Source: JAFGED01 sp964551295
Lineage (GTDB): Bacteria > Chloroflexota > Anaerolineae > B4-G1
Assembly: GCA_964551295.1 (NCBI GenBank)
Contig: CAZKDJ010000220.1
Coordinates: 1-6,558, forward strand
Length of the DNA stretch: 6,558 bases
Direction of reading: 5' to 3'
The notes beneath the pieces are model-generated. The model was not told the DNA's origin. It saw only the letters and a list, made by a program, of their open reading frames with translations, and did not search any database. Numbering within the stretch: the first letter of the stretch is position 1; every line of letters starts with the position of its first letter. Positions 5,844 to 6,558 of the stretch are shown in pieces. Made by a program: the position numbers and the translations under genes.

Positions 5844-6558
5844 ATGACGACGAGAGCTAAAGTGGCCGTGCTGCGCACGCAGCCGGAGACGGTTTTGGAG
5901 GATTATCAGCGCTTGTGCGATCTGGCCGGGATGGCGGATGCGCTCGACGCAAACGCGACCACGATTCTGAAGGACAATATCTCTTGGCATTATCCGATGC
6001 CTGCGGCTAACACGACGCCGTGGCAATTGGAGGCGTCGATCCTGGCGCTGCGCAAGGCCGGGTTCGAGGATCTGGTGTGCGTGCAGAACAAGACGGTGGT
6101 CGTCAGCGCCTTCAAGGGCGAGGACCTGAACGGCTACGTGCCGATCTTTCGGCACTATGACATCCCGGTGCTGTACAATTTCAAAGACGAGGACATGACG
6201 TGGGTGAGGCACGAGCCCAAGGCCGAGATGCTGGCACTGAACAAGGTCTATCCCAAGGGGATATACGTTCCTGATTATTTCCTGGGCAAGAACATCGTCC
6301 ATCTGCCGACGACCAAGTGCCACATCTATACGACCACCACTGGGGCGATGAAGAACGCCTTCGGCGGGCTGCTGAACACCCACCGGCACTACACCCATTC
6401 GTGGATTCACGAGACGCTGGTGGATCTGCTGGCGATCCAGAAGGAAATCCACCCCGGCATCTTTGCCGTGATGGATGGCACCACCGCCGGTGACGGACAG
6501 GGTCCGCGCACGCACACGCCGGTGGTCAAGAACGTGATCCTGGCCTCGGCCGACCAGG
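5844..6558 (+). CDS. DUF362 domain protein, C-terminus beyond the window
   Basis: The frame opens at ATG 5844, with GGAGG (5833-5837) six bases upstream, and stays open for 238 codons to the right edge without a stop. The product resembles DUF362 proteins, a conserved group of unknown function, often near redox or iron-sulfur proteins. Family-like segments are TILKDNISW (40-48), TTPWQLEASILALRKAGF (57-74), TKCHIYTTTTGAMKNAFGG (157-175) with the KN pair at 170-171, a histidine-rich NTHRHYTHSWIHE (178-190), FAVMDGTTAGDGQGP (207-221) and NVILASADQ (230-238). No CxxCxxC ferredoxin motif is seen in the visible part, although some DUF362 proteins carry one towards the C-terminus. There is no signal peptide or membrane segment. 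It is 17 bases from the kinase stop codon and very likely co-transcribed with it. Family fairly sure; function unknown. Confidence 0.82.
   Translation, partial: MTTRAKVAVLRTQPETVLEDYQRLCDLAGMADALDANATTILKDNISWHYPMPAANTTPWQLEASILALRKAGFEDLVCVQNKTVVVSAFKGEDLNGYVPIFRHYDIPVLYNFKDEDMTWVRHEPKAEMLALNKVYPKGIYVPDYFLGKNIVHLPTTKCHIYTTTTGAMKNAFGGLLNTHRHYTHSWIHETLVDLLAIQKEIHPGIFAVMDGTTAGDGQGPRTHTPVVKNVILASADQ

Noticed and set aside
5484..6515. Long minus-strand open frame (343 codons)
   Set aside because: It lies antisense to the kinase C-terminus and the DUF362 gene, both of which show clear family motifs, and its product is low in recognisable motifs. GC-rich genes often leave such open antisense frames.

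Overview
The window is about 6.6 kb of GC-rich bacterial DNA with five protein genes. One points left at the left end, and four point right across the rest. Tight spacing, GGAGG-type ribosome binding sites, high-GC codon use and the gene types (a secreted glucoamylase-family lipoprotein with a Pro/Thr linker, a D-aminoacylase-like amidohydrolase, a HicB-like/DinB fusion, a PfkB kinase, a DUF362 protein) would suit an environmental Chloroflexota (Anaerolineae-like) bacterium. That assignment rests on recollection of similar proteins, has not been tested by any search, and is low to moderate in confidence. No RNA genes, CRISPR array, transposon or phage gene was seen.

Layout. Bases 1-234 are non-coding. 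They hold a G/C-tract hairpin at the very edge, a possible leftward promoter near 89-117, and a perfect 12-bp stem at 142-169 that lies downstream of the first gene. Bases 235-1794 (minus strand) encode an exported, cysteine-rich protein of the DUF3131/glycoamylase (GH144-like) group, with a 40-residue Pro/Thr/Ser linker behind the signal sequence. A 191-bp divergent region (1795-1985) has candidate promoters in both directions. Rightward, 1986-3626 encodes an N-acyl-D-amino-acid deacylase-type metalloamidohydrolase. Thirteen bases later comes a gene (3640-4864) whose product would be a HicB-like domain followed by two DinB domains, but a run of eight G at 3915-3922 puts its two halves in different frames. 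A promoter that overlaps the end of this gene starts a second unit: a PfkB-family sugar/nucleoside kinase (4927-5826) and, 17 bases on, a DUF362 protein (5844 to the right edge, incomplete).

How the genes may work together. The exported protein may act on glucans or related glycans outside the cytoplasm, the amidohydrolase may deacylate N-acyl-D-amino acids or related cyclic amides, and the kinase may phosphorylate a sugar or nucleoside. This is loosely consistent with scavenging, but no shared pathway is evident. The most notable points are the frameshifted HicB-like/DinB/DinB protein and the altered active-site surroundings of the amidohydrolase. I do not see strong evidence for a wholly new multi-gene system.
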